64,000 bases of DNA from Planctomycetota bacterium. GTDB taxonomy: Bacteria > Planctomycetota > MHYJ01 > JACQXL01. A model generated the notes under the pieces. It saw nothing but the letters and a program-made list of their open reading frames with translations, did not search any database and was not told the origin of the DNA. The DNA is taken from contig JACRIK010000019.1 in assembly GCA_016235865.1 (NCBI GenBank), positions 36,028 through 100,027 of the forward strand, written 5' to 3'. The translations under genes were made by a program, and so were the position numbers. Positions 8,001-15,873 of the stretch are shown piece after piece (position 1 is the first letter of the stretch; every line of letters starts with the position of its first letter).

Positions 8001-9326
8001 ATGAAAATAGTCATCATCGGCAGCGGCGGCGCCGGAATCTCGGCCATCCAAACCATCATGGAAAACGACCCAGACAAGGAAATCCACATCACCCTGATTT
8101 CATCCGAACGCGAGCTGGCCTATTCGCCCTGCGCCCTACCCTACGTGATTTCGGACAGTATCCCCTACAAGCGGCTGGCCCGGCTGGACAGCAATTTCTA
8201 CAAGAAGAACAAAATCCAAACCTCTTGGGGCAGTCCGGTCTGTAAGATTGACTTAGGTAGGAAATCCATCGCCCTCAAGAACGGCAAGACCTTTTTCTAC
8301 GACAAGTTATTAATCGCCACCGGCTCGGTTCCGATTAAGCCGGCCATACCCGGCATCGACAAAACCGGGGTATTCTTTGTCGACACCCTCAAGAACACCC
8401 GCCGAATCAAGGACTATATCCGGAAAGAGAAAATAGCCAAGCTCGGCAAGAAAGTGGCCGTTATCGGCGCCGGATTCACCGGCATAGAAACGGCTCTCGC
8501 CCTGCGCCAGCAAGGCATCAACGTCATCGTCATCGAAATGCTGGACCGGATTCTGGCCAAGGTCCTGGACGACGACTTCGCCAAGATTGCCCACTCAAAA
8601 CTCACCTCGCTACCCTCTTCCAACGGGGAAAAAGAGATTGAATTCAAGCTCTCATCAGCCGTGACCGAAATCAAGGGCAAGACCAAGGTCAAATCCGTAC
8701 ACCTGCACAACGGCAGAAATATCCCGGTCGATATGGTTATCGTCTCCATCGGTGTCAGGCCCAATATCGACTTTCTTAAAGACAGCGGTATCACGCTCAG
8801 CAAAGGCATCATGGTTAATGACCGGATGCAGACCAATGAACCGGACATCTATGCGGCCGGTGACGCAGTAGAAACCACGGACTACATCACGGGCGAATCG
8901 GTAATTTCAGCCATCTGGCCCAATGCCATAGAACAGGGCAAGGTGGCCGGGTTAAATATGATAAGCAAAGATACGCGCTATCCGGGCTCTTACAGCATCA
9001 ATGTCCTCAGCCTGGAAGGCCTGCCCATCATCTCGATGGGCAAAATATTTAACGGAAAAACCAAGCCACATACAACGCACCTGAACGGTTCATACACTTA
9101 TCGGAACGAAAACTCCATACGCCGGCTGTTCTTTAATCACAACAGTCAAAACGAGGACAAAAGCAACATCACCCTGGCCGGATTTGAGGCCATCGGCGAA
9201 TTCCGCAACGCCGGCCACCTCTGGTCGCTCATCCGGAAAAGAACCCCGGTAAAGGAAATGGACCACGATATCCTGATGGACAATACCGCCCCATACTATT
9301 CCGACCCGGAGAGTAAAAAGAAATAG
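8001..9326 (+). CDS. CoA-disulfide reductase / NADH oxidase-like FAD flavoprotein
   Basis: This pyridine-nucleotide-disulfide oxidoreductase has about 440 residues. The FAD-binding motif GSGGAG is at the extreme N-terminus. YSPCALPYVI places a single redox Cys at the position used by CoA-disulfide reductase, Nox and Npr enzymes. A second Rossmann motif, GAGFTGIE, binds NAD(P)H, and the second FAD motif is YAAGDAVE. The C-terminal dimerisation domain is present. Reduction of CoA-disulfide, persulfide or O2/peroxide are all possible in this family. The frame extends upstream to 7863, but that part translates a dispersed repeat, so MKIVIIGSG at 8001 is the real start. No strong Shine-Dalgarno is seen. 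Confidence 0.9.
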   Translation: MKIVIIGSGGAGISAIQTIMENDPDKEIHITLISSERELAYSPCALPYVISDSIPYKRLARLDSNFYKKNKIQTSWGSPVCKIDLGRKSIALKNGKTFFYDKLLIATGSVPIKPAIPGIDKTGVFFVDTLKNTRRIKDYIRKEKIAKLGKKVAVIGAGFTGIETALALRQQGINVIVIEMLDRILAKVLDDDFAKIAHSKLTSLPSSNGEKEIEFKLSSAVTEIKGKTKVKSVHLHNGRNIPVDMVIVSIGVRPNIDFLKDSGITLSKGIMVNDRMQTNEPDIYAAGDAVETTDYITGESVISAIWPNAIEQGKVAGLNMISKDTRYPGSYSINVLSLEGLPIISMGKIFNGKTKPHTTHLNGSYTYRNENSIRRLFFNHNSQNEDKSNITLAGFEAIGEFRNAGHLWSLIRKRTPVKEMDHDILMDNTAPYYSDPESKKK

Positions 9327-9336
9327 GCCGGCTGGC

Positions 9337-9624
9337 TTGCCCAGCATCGTGCCGGGTTATATCGACCTGGCCGAACTGAACCGGGATATGCAGGCCCGGC
9401 GGGACCTGATACCGCGCCTGAGGCGGGCCACATCCATCATGGAAAGCATGGACGACACGGCCCTGCTCTTAGGGTCGGATGTGTTTACCAACTGTCTGGC
9501 CTTCTACAAAGCGGTCAAGGCCGCGGCTCAGGCCAATGTGCCGGGTTCCACCTCGGTCTATCAGGACTTGGCCGCCCAATTCCCGGGCCGGCCCAGGTCA
9601 ATCCCAACCCCGCCTAACCCCTAA
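9337..9624 (+). CDS. Small hypothetical protein
   Basis: I do not recognise the family. The frame starts 10 bases after the flavoprotein stop with TTG (9337); a GTG at 9349 (VPGYIDL) is an alternative. The product has about 90 residues and is predicted helical: ELNRDMQARRDLIPRLRRA, then SIMESMDDTALLLGSDVFTNCLAFYKAVKAAAQ, ending in a Pro-rich tail. No signal peptide or membrane segment is visible. Codon use and GC match the preceding gene, which supports real coding. The stop codon is immediately followed by the 21-bp repeat array. Confidence 0.55.
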   Translation: MPSIVPGYIDLAELNRDMQARRDLIPRLRRATSIMESMDDTALLLGSDVFTNCLAFYKAVKAAAQANVPGSTSVYQDLAAQFPGRPRSIPTPPNP

Positions 9625-9625
9625 A

Positions 9626-9856
9626 CCACTCCTGGGGTAGAAAAAACCACTTCGGAGGGGGATAAAACCCCCTCTGAGGTGGTAAAAACCACCTCTGAAC
9701 CTATAACAACCACCTCGGAACCTGTAAAAACCACTTCCGAACCTATAAAAACCACTTCCGAACCTGTAAAAAGCACTTCTGGACCTATAAAAGGTGGTTC
9801 CGGACGTGTAAATATACGTTCTGGACCTATAAAAGGTGGTTCCGAAGTGGTTATTA
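9626..9856. repeat. Eleven exact-length 21-bp tandem units
   Basis: Eleven consecutive units of exactly 21 bp fill this stretch, with consensus near CCACTTCCGAACCTATAAAAA. In units 9 and 11 the first half appears as its reverse complement (GTGGTTCCG), so parts of the array can pair into hairpins. Both strands stay open in one frame because 21 is a multiple of three. I treat it as non-coding DNA between convergent genes. Confidence 0.9.
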
Positions 9857-9868
9857 GAATGAGCGTCC

Positions 9869-10264
9869 CTACTTTTGGGCCGGCCACAGCGCCCGGCGGA
9901 TGTAGGTGAGCAGGGTGATCATAACCGCAGTAAGTCCCAGACAGTAGATAATGAATAAGAAAAACAATTCCGGTCTGTCGATGGGTTTATAAATAAGGCC
10001 AACAAATGCCGTCACGACAAACAGTGCACCCAGGATGGAAATAATTACGAGTGGAATCCTTAATGCCTTATGTAGTTTGACATTGCATATGACCAGCACT
10101 GAAATCGGAATAATCACCAGGGCCGTGATAAGTACTACAAAAAAGTTTGTTTTTCCTCTGATAGGATTTTCCAGGAGTAGTGCGCCTATAGGCAGGATTA
10201 CAATCATGATGCTGGCAAGGATTATGGCGATAACAGCCGAGGCGATAACGATGGCCTTTTTCAT
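9869..10264 (-). CDS. Small four-helix membrane protein
   Basis: A protein of about 130 residues starting at MKKAIVIASAV (10264). Four hydrophobic segments are visible: AIVIASAVIAIILASIMIVIL, FFVVLITALVIIPISVLVI, LVIISILGALFVVTAFVGLIY and LFFLFIIYCLGLTAVMITLL. Basic residues lie between them and at the C-terminus (YIRRALWPAQK). No enzyme motif is seen. The frame runs 14 codons further upstream, but MKK fits a membrane-protein start better. It converges with the preceding small gene across the 21-bp array. Function unknown. Confidence 0.7.
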   Translation of the reverse strand: MKKAIVIASAVIAIILASIMIVILPIGALLLENPIRGKTNFFVVLITALVIIPISVLVICNVKLHKALRIPLVIISILGALFVVTAFVGLIYKPIDRPELFFLFIIYCLGLTAVMITLLTYIRRALWPAQK

Positions 10265-10298
10265 ATTATAATCTATTAAATCTGTCTTATCCGTGTTT

Positions 10299-10328
10299 AC
10301 CCCCACACCAATACATTGGTGTGGGGGT
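10299..10328. repeat. Strong perfect hairpin between divergent genes
   Basis: ACCCCCACACCAAT (10299-10312) is exactly complementary to 10315-10328, giving a very stable GC-rich stem followed by TTTATC. It looks like an intrinsic terminator, but it lies 5' of both neighbouring genes (the membrane protein and recG). A leader element or a dispersed palindrome is therefore more likely. Confidence 0.55.
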
Positions 10329-10444
10329 TTATCTATTTACGCAATTATCTTTCTACCAAATCCAGCTGAGAATGTCAAGCGGAATGATTTATACTGCGCT
10401 ATTTTCCTTGCCCAATTTCGCCCGCCGGGTATAATACCCGCCAA

Positions 10445-12553
10445 ATGCGCTCGCTTGATGACTCGGTCCAGTTCCTAAAAGGCGTCGGGCCCCAGAGGTC
10501 CAAACTCTTCCTGCGCCTGGGCATCAATACCGTCTCCGACCTGCTGGCCTACATCCCCCGCAAATATTTAGACCGCTCGCAAATCAAGTCCATCAAGGAA
10601 TCGCTGGCCTCGATTAACCCGGACGAAGAAGTCACCCTCAAGGGCACGATTACCGCAGTCAGATTACATCTGCCTAAATACCATAAGACTATCTTTGAAG
10701 TGGTCTTGAGCGATTCTACCGGACATATCTCGGCCACCTGGTTTAACCAGCCGTACCTGCAGACGGTCTTTGCCAAGGGCCAGGAGGTAATTCTTTCGGG
10801 TAAGATAAAGTTCTACAAGTATCCGCAGTTGTCTTCGCCGGAATATGAGTTTATCAGCGGTGATAATTTTGCACCCCTGCATTCTCAGGGTATTATCCCC
10901 TGCTATCCCTTAACCGAAGGCCTGACCCAGAAATTCCTCCGGCGCATCATCAGGTATTGTTTGGATAATTACATTTCACTGGTTCAGGATAACTTAGGCT
11001 CAGCGCTTAAGGTAAAACACAATCTATTGGAGTTACCAGAGGCAATAAGACAGATTCATTATCCGGATTCAGCCGAGCAGATGGCTAAGGCACGGGTCCG
11101 GTTGGTCTATGATGAACTGTTACTCTTCCAACTGTCCCTGGGCTTAAGAAGACAACAAATCAAGCAGACCGCGGTAAAATATCCCATCGCCATCTCCGAA
11201 CAATTAGAGGAACGCATCCGTAAGAGAATCCCCTTCCAACTCACCCGCGCCCAAGAAAAGGTGATTGCCGAGATAAGGCAGGACATCACCAGAAATTATC
11301 CGATGAACCGGCTACTGCAGGGCGATGTGGGCTCAGGCAAGACCATCGTTGCCATCTATGCCATCCTGGCGACTATCGGGAACGGATTGCAGACGGCATT
11401 TATGGCGCCGACTGAAATACTGGCTGAACAACACTTCCGCAACCTCTCGCATCTCTTAGCCGATTCCCAGGTACGAATGGTGTTGTTAAAGAGCGGGCTT
11501 GGCACGGCCGAGCGCCGGAAGATACGCGGGCTGATTGAGGCAGGCGAGGTGGATTTGGTTATCGGCACGCATGCCTTAATCCAAAAGGACGTGGTATTCC
11601 GAAAACTGGGTTTATTGGTGATTGACGAACAGCACAAGTTCGGGGTAATGCAGCGGGCTGATTTGCGCGAGAAGGGCGAGAATCCCCATACCCTGATTAT
11701 GACCGCAACCCCGATTCCGAGGACCCTGGCCCTGACTGCATTCGGAGACCTGGACATCTCCACGATTGACGAACTGCCGCCAGGCCGTCAGCCCATCAGG
11801 ACGGTTCTGAGGCCATCAAACAAGATGCCGGACGCGTTTGGTTTTATCCGGGAGAAAATCCGGGCCGGACGGCAGGTATATTTCGTCTATCCGCTGATAG
11901 AGGATATTGAAGAGATTGATAGCAAGACCGCCCAGAGGCAGTTATACAAGGTCAATCTAAAATCCGCCACAACAATGGCCAAATATCTGAAAGAGCAGGT
12001 GTTCCCTGAATGCACGGTGGCGCTGTTGCACGGAGATATGAAGGATGCCCGTAAGGAGAAGATAATGGCGGATTTCCGGGCCGGCAAGACAGATATCCTA
12101 GTCTCGACTGTGGTGATAGAGGTGGGCATAGACGTGGCCAATGCCTCGGTGATGGTGATAGAGCACGCTGAACGCTACGGCCTAGCCCAGTTGCACCAGT
12201 TGCGGGGCCGGATTGGACGCGGGGCGCACCAGTCATACTGCCTGCTCTTCGGTGATTTTACCACGCCTGAGGCCGAACAGCGGCTGAAGATTATGGAGGA
12301 GACCTCGGACGGATTCAGGATTGCGGAGGAGGATTTGAGGATTCGCGGGCCGGGCGAGTTCCTAGGCACCAGGCAAAGCGGACTGCCGGAATTCCGGGTG
12401 GCCAACCTGGCCACGGATTTCGGGGTGCTGAAACTGACCCAAACGGATGCCAAAGAGATACTGGACCGGGACCCATTCCTGGACCAACCCGACAACCGCA
12501 GATGGCGGCAGGAGATAAAGAACCATTTCAGTAATATAGTAACCATGCCGTAA
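10445..12553 (+). CDS. recG: ATP-dependent DNA helicase RecG
   Basis: RecG remodels stalled replication forks and branch-migrates Holliday junctions. The 702 residues match the family length. The N-terminal wedge/OB domain (VTLKGTITAVRLHLPKYHKTI... SATWFNQPYL) binds the junction. The helicase core follows with Walker A GDVGSGKT around residue 290, DEQH in the Walker B position (VIDEQHKFGV), TATPIPRT, and motif VI QLRGRIGRG. The C-terminal RecG signature DLRIRGPGEFLGTRQSGLPEF is intact. The gene probably leads a co-directional run with the small membrane protein and mreBCD, although spacing suggests separate promoters. Confidence 0.97.
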   Translation: MRSLDDSVQFLKGVGPQRSKLFLRLGINTVSDLLAYIPRKYLDRSQIKSIKESLASINPDEEVTLKGTITAVRLHLPKYHKTIFEVVLSDSTGHISATWFNQPYLQTVFAKGQEVILSGKIKFYKYPQLSSPEYEFISGDNFAPLHSQGIIPCYPLTEGLTQKFLRRIIRYCLDNYISLVQDNLGSALKVKHNLLELPEAIRQIHYPDSAEQMAKARVRLVYDELLLFQLSLGLRRQQIKQTAVKYPIAISEQLEERIRKRIPFQLTRAQEKVIAEIRQDITRNYPMNRLLQGDVGSGKTIVAIYAILATIGNGLQTAFMAPTEILAEQHFRNLSHLLADSQVRMVLLKSGLGTAERRKIRGLIEAGEVDLVIGTHALIQKDVVFRKLGLLVIDEQHKFGVMQRADLREKGENPHTLIMTATPIPRTLALTAFGDLDISTIDELPPGRQPIRTVLRPSNKMPDAFGFIREKIRAGRQVYFVYPLIEDIEEIDSKTAQRQLYKVNLKSATTMAKYLKEQVFPECTVALLHGDMKDARKEKIMADFRAGKTDILVSTVVIEVGIDVANASVMVIEHAERYGLAQLHQLRGRIGRGAHQSYCLLFGDFTTPEAEQRLKIMEETSDGFRIAEEDLRIRGPGEFLGTRQSGLPEFRVANLATDFGVLKLTQTDAKEILDRDPFLDQPDNRRWRQEIKNHFSNIVTMP

Positions 12554-12637
12554 AGGAACTGTAAAAATAATTTTATCATTTACTTGACAAGGAGTTAAAT
12601 TAGGATATTTATTGAGTCTCATAAGGAAGCCTATTCT

Positions 12638-13027
12638 ATGCCAGATGAATTTGAAGAAATCATTCCGGCGGCTGAAGAGCCCGCAGAGCCGGTGCTTGAC
12701 GCGGCTGATACCATGGCCGGCGACGACCTGGCGCCGGTAGATGGAGCCGTGGACGTCTCGGATACCATGGCCGAATCCTCATTTGCTTCAGGCCAGGGGG
12801 AAGTCCCGGGCGGCGCGCCGATGATGCCCGGCGCCGGACCGGCAACCTTCACCATTACCAAACCGAGAAGCAATATCTTCACCCTGCTGTTAATTCTGGC
12901 TTTTCTTTGCATCGGGCTGGCTATTTATTTCCTGGCACACGAATTAAATAATTACTACGGCGTAACCTTTGGAGGGATATTGTCACCGCCGAATAAAACC
13001 GCTGGAGCGACCGGGACCGAAAAATAA
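12638..13027 (+). CDS. Small acidic membrane protein upstream of mreB
   Basis: The product has 129 residues and I recognise no family. Residues 1-75 are highly acidic and low in complexity (MPDEFEEIIPAAEEPAEP... with two DTMA repeats), then Gly/Pro-rich (GGAPMMPGAGPA). One transmembrane helix, IFTLLLILAFLCIGLAIYFLA, lies around residues 88-108 and a short tail follows. A good AAGGAAG ribosome binding site precedes the ATG. TTGACA at 12584-12589 upstream could be a -35 box, but no clear -10 follows. It lies between recG and mreB, so a cell-envelope or morphogenesis role is possible by context only. Confidence 0.65.
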   Translation: MPDEFEEIIPAAEEPAEPVLDAADTMAGDDLAPVDGAVDVSDTMAESSFASGQGEVPGGAPMMPGAGPATFTITKPRSNIFTLLLILAFLCIGLAIYFLAHELNNYYGVTFGGILSPPNKTAGATGTEK

Positions 13028-13123
13028 CCCGGGGATGTCATTATTTACCCTCAAGTTTACCCGTTAAATATCCGATAAAATCACTTAAGGGAAAGAAATA
13101 TACCCTAATATATTTTGTATCTG

Positions 13124-13147
13124 GTCCCCCGATGGACATCGGGGGAC
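13124..13147. repeat. Perfect palindrome of the CCCCGAT family
   Basis: GTCCCCCGATG (13124-13134) and its exact reverse complement (13137-13147) are separated by GA. It lies immediately 5' of the mreB leader structure and belongs to the dispersed CCCCGAW family. Confidence 0.7.
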
Positions 13148-13150
13148 ATA

Positions 13151-13210
13151 AGAAACTGTCCCTAACGGGACTCTCTTCGGTCGTAACCGACCAGGGGATT
13201 AACAGTTTCT
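13151..13210 (+). promoter_or_regulatory. Three-way-junction-like mreB leader
   Basis: AGAAACTGT (13151-13159) pairs exactly with ACAGTTTCT (13202-13210). Inside this stem are two hairpins: CCC-TAAC-GGG, and TCGGT-CGTA-ACCGA (13177-13190). The structure ends 3 bases before the ribosome binding site GGAG and 15 bases before the mreB ATG, a position suited to translational control. It also resembles the dispersed hairpins with variable 9-bp closing stems at 29764-29810 and 30166-30193, so it may be a captured mobile hairpin. Confidence 0.5.
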
Positions 13211-13224
13211 AATGGAGTATTAAA

Positions 13225-14289
13225 ATGGCTAATTTTTTAGATGATGTGATGGGCATGCTCTCAACCGATATCGGCATTGATTTAGGCACCTGCAACACCC
13301 TGGTCTGCGTCAAGGGCGAAGGCATTATCCTGTCCGAGCCGTCGGTGGTGGCGGTGCACAAAGGGACCAACAAAGTCCTGCTCAACGGCCAGGCGGTCGG
13401 CAACGTGGCCAAGGAAATGTTGGGCAAGACCCCGGGCGGCATCTCGGCGGTCCGGCCCCTAAAGAACGGTGTCATCTCAGATTTCGACCTGGCCGAGGCA
13501 TTGATTCGTTATTTTATCCAGAAGGTCCGGACTTATAAGGGCTGGAAATTGATTAAACCCCGGGTGGCCATCTCCATCCCTTCGGGCATATCAACCGTGG
13601 AAAAACGGGCGGTGATAAATTCGGCCGAACGGGCCGGAGCCCGGCGGATATTCCTGGTGGTGGAGCCGATTGCCGCGGCCATCGGCGTGGGCCTACCCAT
13701 CCAGGAACCGGTGGCCAATATGATTGTTGATATCGGCGGCGGCACGACCGAGGTGGCCGTAATTTCACTGGGCGGCATCGTCACCTTCAAGAGCATCCGG
13801 GTGGCCGGCGACGAGATGGATGACGCGATTGTCCAGCATATGAAGAGCACGTATAATCTCCTGATCGGCGAGCAGATGGCCGAGCGAATCAAGGTTACCC
13901 TGGGGTCCGGTTCCCCGCTGGAAAAAGAATTGACCATGGAGGTGGGCGGACGCGATATGGTGGCGGCCCGACCCCGTAAGGTAATTGTCAATTCCGAGGA
14001 AATCAGAGAAGCATTAAAGAAACCTCTGGATGCCATCCTGGGTGCCATCCGGGAAACCCTGGAAAAGACGCCGCCGGAATTGTCAGCCGACCTGATAAAC
14101 TACGGGCTGACCATGGTGGGCGGCGGTTCGCTCCTGCGCGGGATTGACAAGGCCATCTCCAAGGAAATCCAGATACCGGTCCGGGTGGACGAAGACCCGT
14201 TAACCGCTGTAGCCAAGGGCACCGGTATTGTCCTGGAGAACCTAGACCTGGTCCATGAAAGTCTGGAAAGCGGCGAGGACCTCATGTAA
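13225..14289 (+). CDS. mreB: Rod-shape actin homologue MreB
   Basis: MreB polymerises under the inner membrane and positions the elongation machinery. The actin-fold phosphate loops are visible: GIDLGTCNTLVCVKG (phosphate 1), NMIVDIGGGTTEVAVISLGG (phosphate 2), and YGLTMVGGGSLLRGI (adenosine motif). The 354-residue length is normal, and N-terminal MANFLDDVMGMLSTDIG is typical of bacterial MreB with a membrane-binding start. GGAG lies 7 bases before the ATG. mreC and mreD follow on the same strand, the standard order. Presence of mreBCD together with glmM argues for a peptidoglycan-containing, rod-capable cell. Confidence 0.97.
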   Translation: MANFLDDVMGMLSTDIGIDLGTCNTLVCVKGEGIILSEPSVVAVHKGTNKVLLNGQAVGNVAKEMLGKTPGGISAVRPLKNGVISDFDLAEALIRYFIQKVRTYKGWKLIKPRVAISIPSGISTVEKRAVINSAERAGARRIFLVVEPIAAAIGVGLPIQEPVANMIVDIGGGTTEVAVISLGGIVTFKSIRVAGDEMDDAIVQHMKSTYNLLIGEQMAERIKVTLGSGSPLEKELTMEVGGRDMVAARPRKVIVNSEEIREALKKPLDAILGAIRETLEKTPPELSADLINYGLTMVGGGSLLRGIDKAISKEIQIPVRVDEDPLTAVAKGTGIVLENLDLVHESLESGEDLM

Positions 14290-14297
14290 TTAACTTC

Positions 14298-14355
14298 GGA
14301 ATGTGGAGTGCGGAATGCGGAATAATTCCACGTTTATCATTCCCCTTTCCGCATT
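14298..14355. repeat. Iterated-word inverted repeat (GGAATGC, 7-bp period)
   Basis: Heptamers GGAATGT, GGAGTGC, GGAATGC run in the left half, and the complementary CATTCC/CCGCATT words lie in the right half. It fills the mreB-mreC gap. The same words recur at 29608-29680 and 30250-30307. Confidence 0.7.
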
Positions 14356-14361
14356 TACACA

Positions 14362-15261
14362 ATGAAATTCTCTCCTGTGATTCTTTTGGTTATCACCATC
14401 ATCATTATCATCGCGCCAATCCAATGCCTGAATAAGACGGAATTGACCCTGTTAACCCTGGCCCGGCCGTTCACCTATTTCTACGCCAAGACGCCTTCGG
14501 ATGACACCATCACGCCCGAGATTTACCAGTCACTCAAACCCAATGACAGGAACAAGTTCCTGGAACAGCAGGTGGCTGAACTCAGAAGCCAGATTGTCCT
14601 GCTTAAGAATGAGAATTCCGCGCTGGCGAGCAAGCTGAAAACCATCAGCGATTTCCGCGAGATTGCCGCATCCGGAATGAATATCAAGCAGTATTACAAT
14701 ATCGTGCTGGCTGATGTGGTGATTAAAGCCGATGTCTCGGCCTGGCGCAGGAGTTTCCTGATTAACCGCGGGGCGAACGACGGGCTGCAGACCGGCTTTA
14801 CCGTGGTCTCGGGCAAATACCTGATCGGCAAGGTCTCGGAAGTAAACGCGTCCAACAGCCGGGTACAGCTGATTACCGACCCGGCCTTCCGTTCCCAGGT
14901 GATGATTCTGCCGCCGCCGGAAGAGGCCGTGACGCCGACTGAGCCGGCGCCGGTGGCCAATCCGCCGGGCAAGAAAGCGGACAAGAAAACCACACCGGAC
15001 CAGCCCCAAACCGGATTCGGGGTCCTGCTCGGGATTTCCTTTAACCGCTCGCTGGTTAAATGGGTCTCGCGGGAGCTGAAGGTCGGCAATAACTGGAATG
15101 TCTTTTCCGCCCCTGACCCCAGCGCCATAACGCCTTCGGGTTTGATTGTCGGGACCGTGGACAGCTTTTCCGTGGACGGCTATTTTTATACCTTAAATGT
15201 CAAGCCGGCCATCGACGCCTATAACCTGAGCAGCGTCCTGATACTGGTACCGAAGAAATAG
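14362..15261 (+). CDS. mreC: Rod-shape-determining protein MreC
   Basis: A 299-residue periplasmic bitopic protein. One N-terminal signal-anchor helix (VILLVITIIIIIAPIQCL) is followed by a coiled-coil segment (KFLEQQVAELRSQIVLLKNENSALASKLKTI, residues about 65-100). Two beta-barrel lobes follow (VVIKADVSAWRRSFLINRGANDGLQTGFTVVSG, GKVSEVNASNSRVQLITDP), as in MreC crystal structures. An unusual Pro/Lys-rich insert (EEAVTPTEPAPVANPPGKKADKKTTPDQP) interrupts the second lobe. MreC links MreB to the PBP2/RodA synthase. It is separated from mreB only by the dispersed repeat. Confidence 0.92.
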   Translation: MKFSPVILLVITIIIIIAPIQCLNKTELTLLTLARPFTYFYAKTPSDDTITPEIYQSLKPNDRNKFLEQQVAELRSQIVLLKNENSALASKLKTISDFREIAASGMNIKQYYNIVLADVVIKADVSAWRRSFLINRGANDGLQTGFTVVSGKYLIGKVSEVNASNSRVQLITDPAFRSQVMILPPPEEAVTPTEPAPVANPPGKKADKKTTPDQPQTGFGVLLGISFNRSLVKWVSRELKVGNNWNVFSAPDPSAITPSGLIVGTVDSFSVDGYFYTLNVKPAIDAYNLSSVLILVPKK

Positions 15262-15270
15262 TGTTATTAT

Positions 15271-15338
15271 TCCCCTCTTTGAAAAAGAGGGGTTAGGGGA
15301 GATTTAAATCCCCCTTTATCCCCCTTTTCCAAAGGAGG
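15271..15338. repeat. CCCCCTTT-type dispersed palindrome
   Basis: CCCCTCTT (15272-15279) pairs with AAGAGGGG (15285-15292). It is followed by GGGGAGATTTAAATCCCCC and further CCCCCTTTATCCCCC words. Related copies are at 29391-29434 and about 42488-42520. It lies between mreC and mreD. Confidence 0.7.
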
Positions 15339-15364
15339 ATATCCTGCAAGGTAACAGCATTAAA

Positions 15365-15868
15365 ATGAAAAACAGCATTTTCATCATCCTGGCGCTGGCG
15401 CTTATCTTCCTGGAAGCCCTGTTTTTCTATAAACTGGAAATCAGGGGGGTCAGGCCGGATTTTCTGCTTGTCCTGATATTCTTCATTGCCTTTAATACGC
15501 CGCTGGAAAAGGCCATCATCCCGGTCTGGCTGATCGGATTCTTCAAAGACATCGTCTCCCAAAGCGGACTGGGAACCACCGCCCTGCTTTATCTGGTGAG
15601 CGTGCTGGTTATTTCTCTCCTGAAAGAAGTGATTTTCAAGGATGATACCGGAATCCAGGTAGTGGTTTTATTCCTGAGCGTCTGGCTCTGCCATTTTCTT
15701 AATGGGCTGGGGCTGTTCCTTTTCTACTTCGCCGGCATGCCGCCTTTGGGCTATATCATGCTAAAATCACTGGCCACGTCGATTTATACCGTTCTGGTAG
15801 GCGGGCTATTACTCATCGCGGTTTATAAAATCCAATGGCATATCAGGTGGCGCGCCAGTCAGCCCTGA
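15365..15868 (+). CDS. mreD: Rod-shape-determining membrane protein MreD
   Basis: A 167-residue polytopic protein with about five hydrophobic segments, beginning FIILALALIFLEALFFYKL. It contains RPDFLLVLIFFIAFNTPLEKAIIPVWLIGFFKDIVSQSGLG, which carries the R-P-D and G-x-x-x-D pattern typical of MreD. It is an integral membrane partner of MreC in the elongasome. Identity rests on topology, length, the motif and its place directly after mreC. The 100-bp gap to mreC is filled by a dispersed palindrome. It converges with the HD-GYP gene 5 bases downstream. Confidence 0.88.
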   Translation: MKNSIFIILALALIFLEALFFYKLEIRGVRPDFLLVLIFFIAFNTPLEKAIIPVWLIGFFKDIVSQSGLGTTALLYLVSVLVISLLKEVIFKDDTGIQVVVLFLSVWLCHFLNGLGLFLFYFAGMPPLGYIMLKSLATSIYTVLVGGLLLIAVYKIQWHIRWRASQP

Positions 15869-15873
15869 TTATC

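Noticed and set aside
9626..9856. CRISPR array
   Set aside because: Units are contiguous 21-mers with no spacers, and no cas genes are present. The same applies to 33790-34041.
9621..9909. Overlapping frames on both strands through the first 21-bp array
   Set aside because: They are consequences of the 21-bp periodicity and lack ribosome sites. One of them overlaps the membrane-protein gene.
10299..10328. Rho-independent terminator
   Set aside because: The hairpin is strong, but it lies upstream of both adjacent genes, so there is no transcript for it to end unless an unseen RNA exists.
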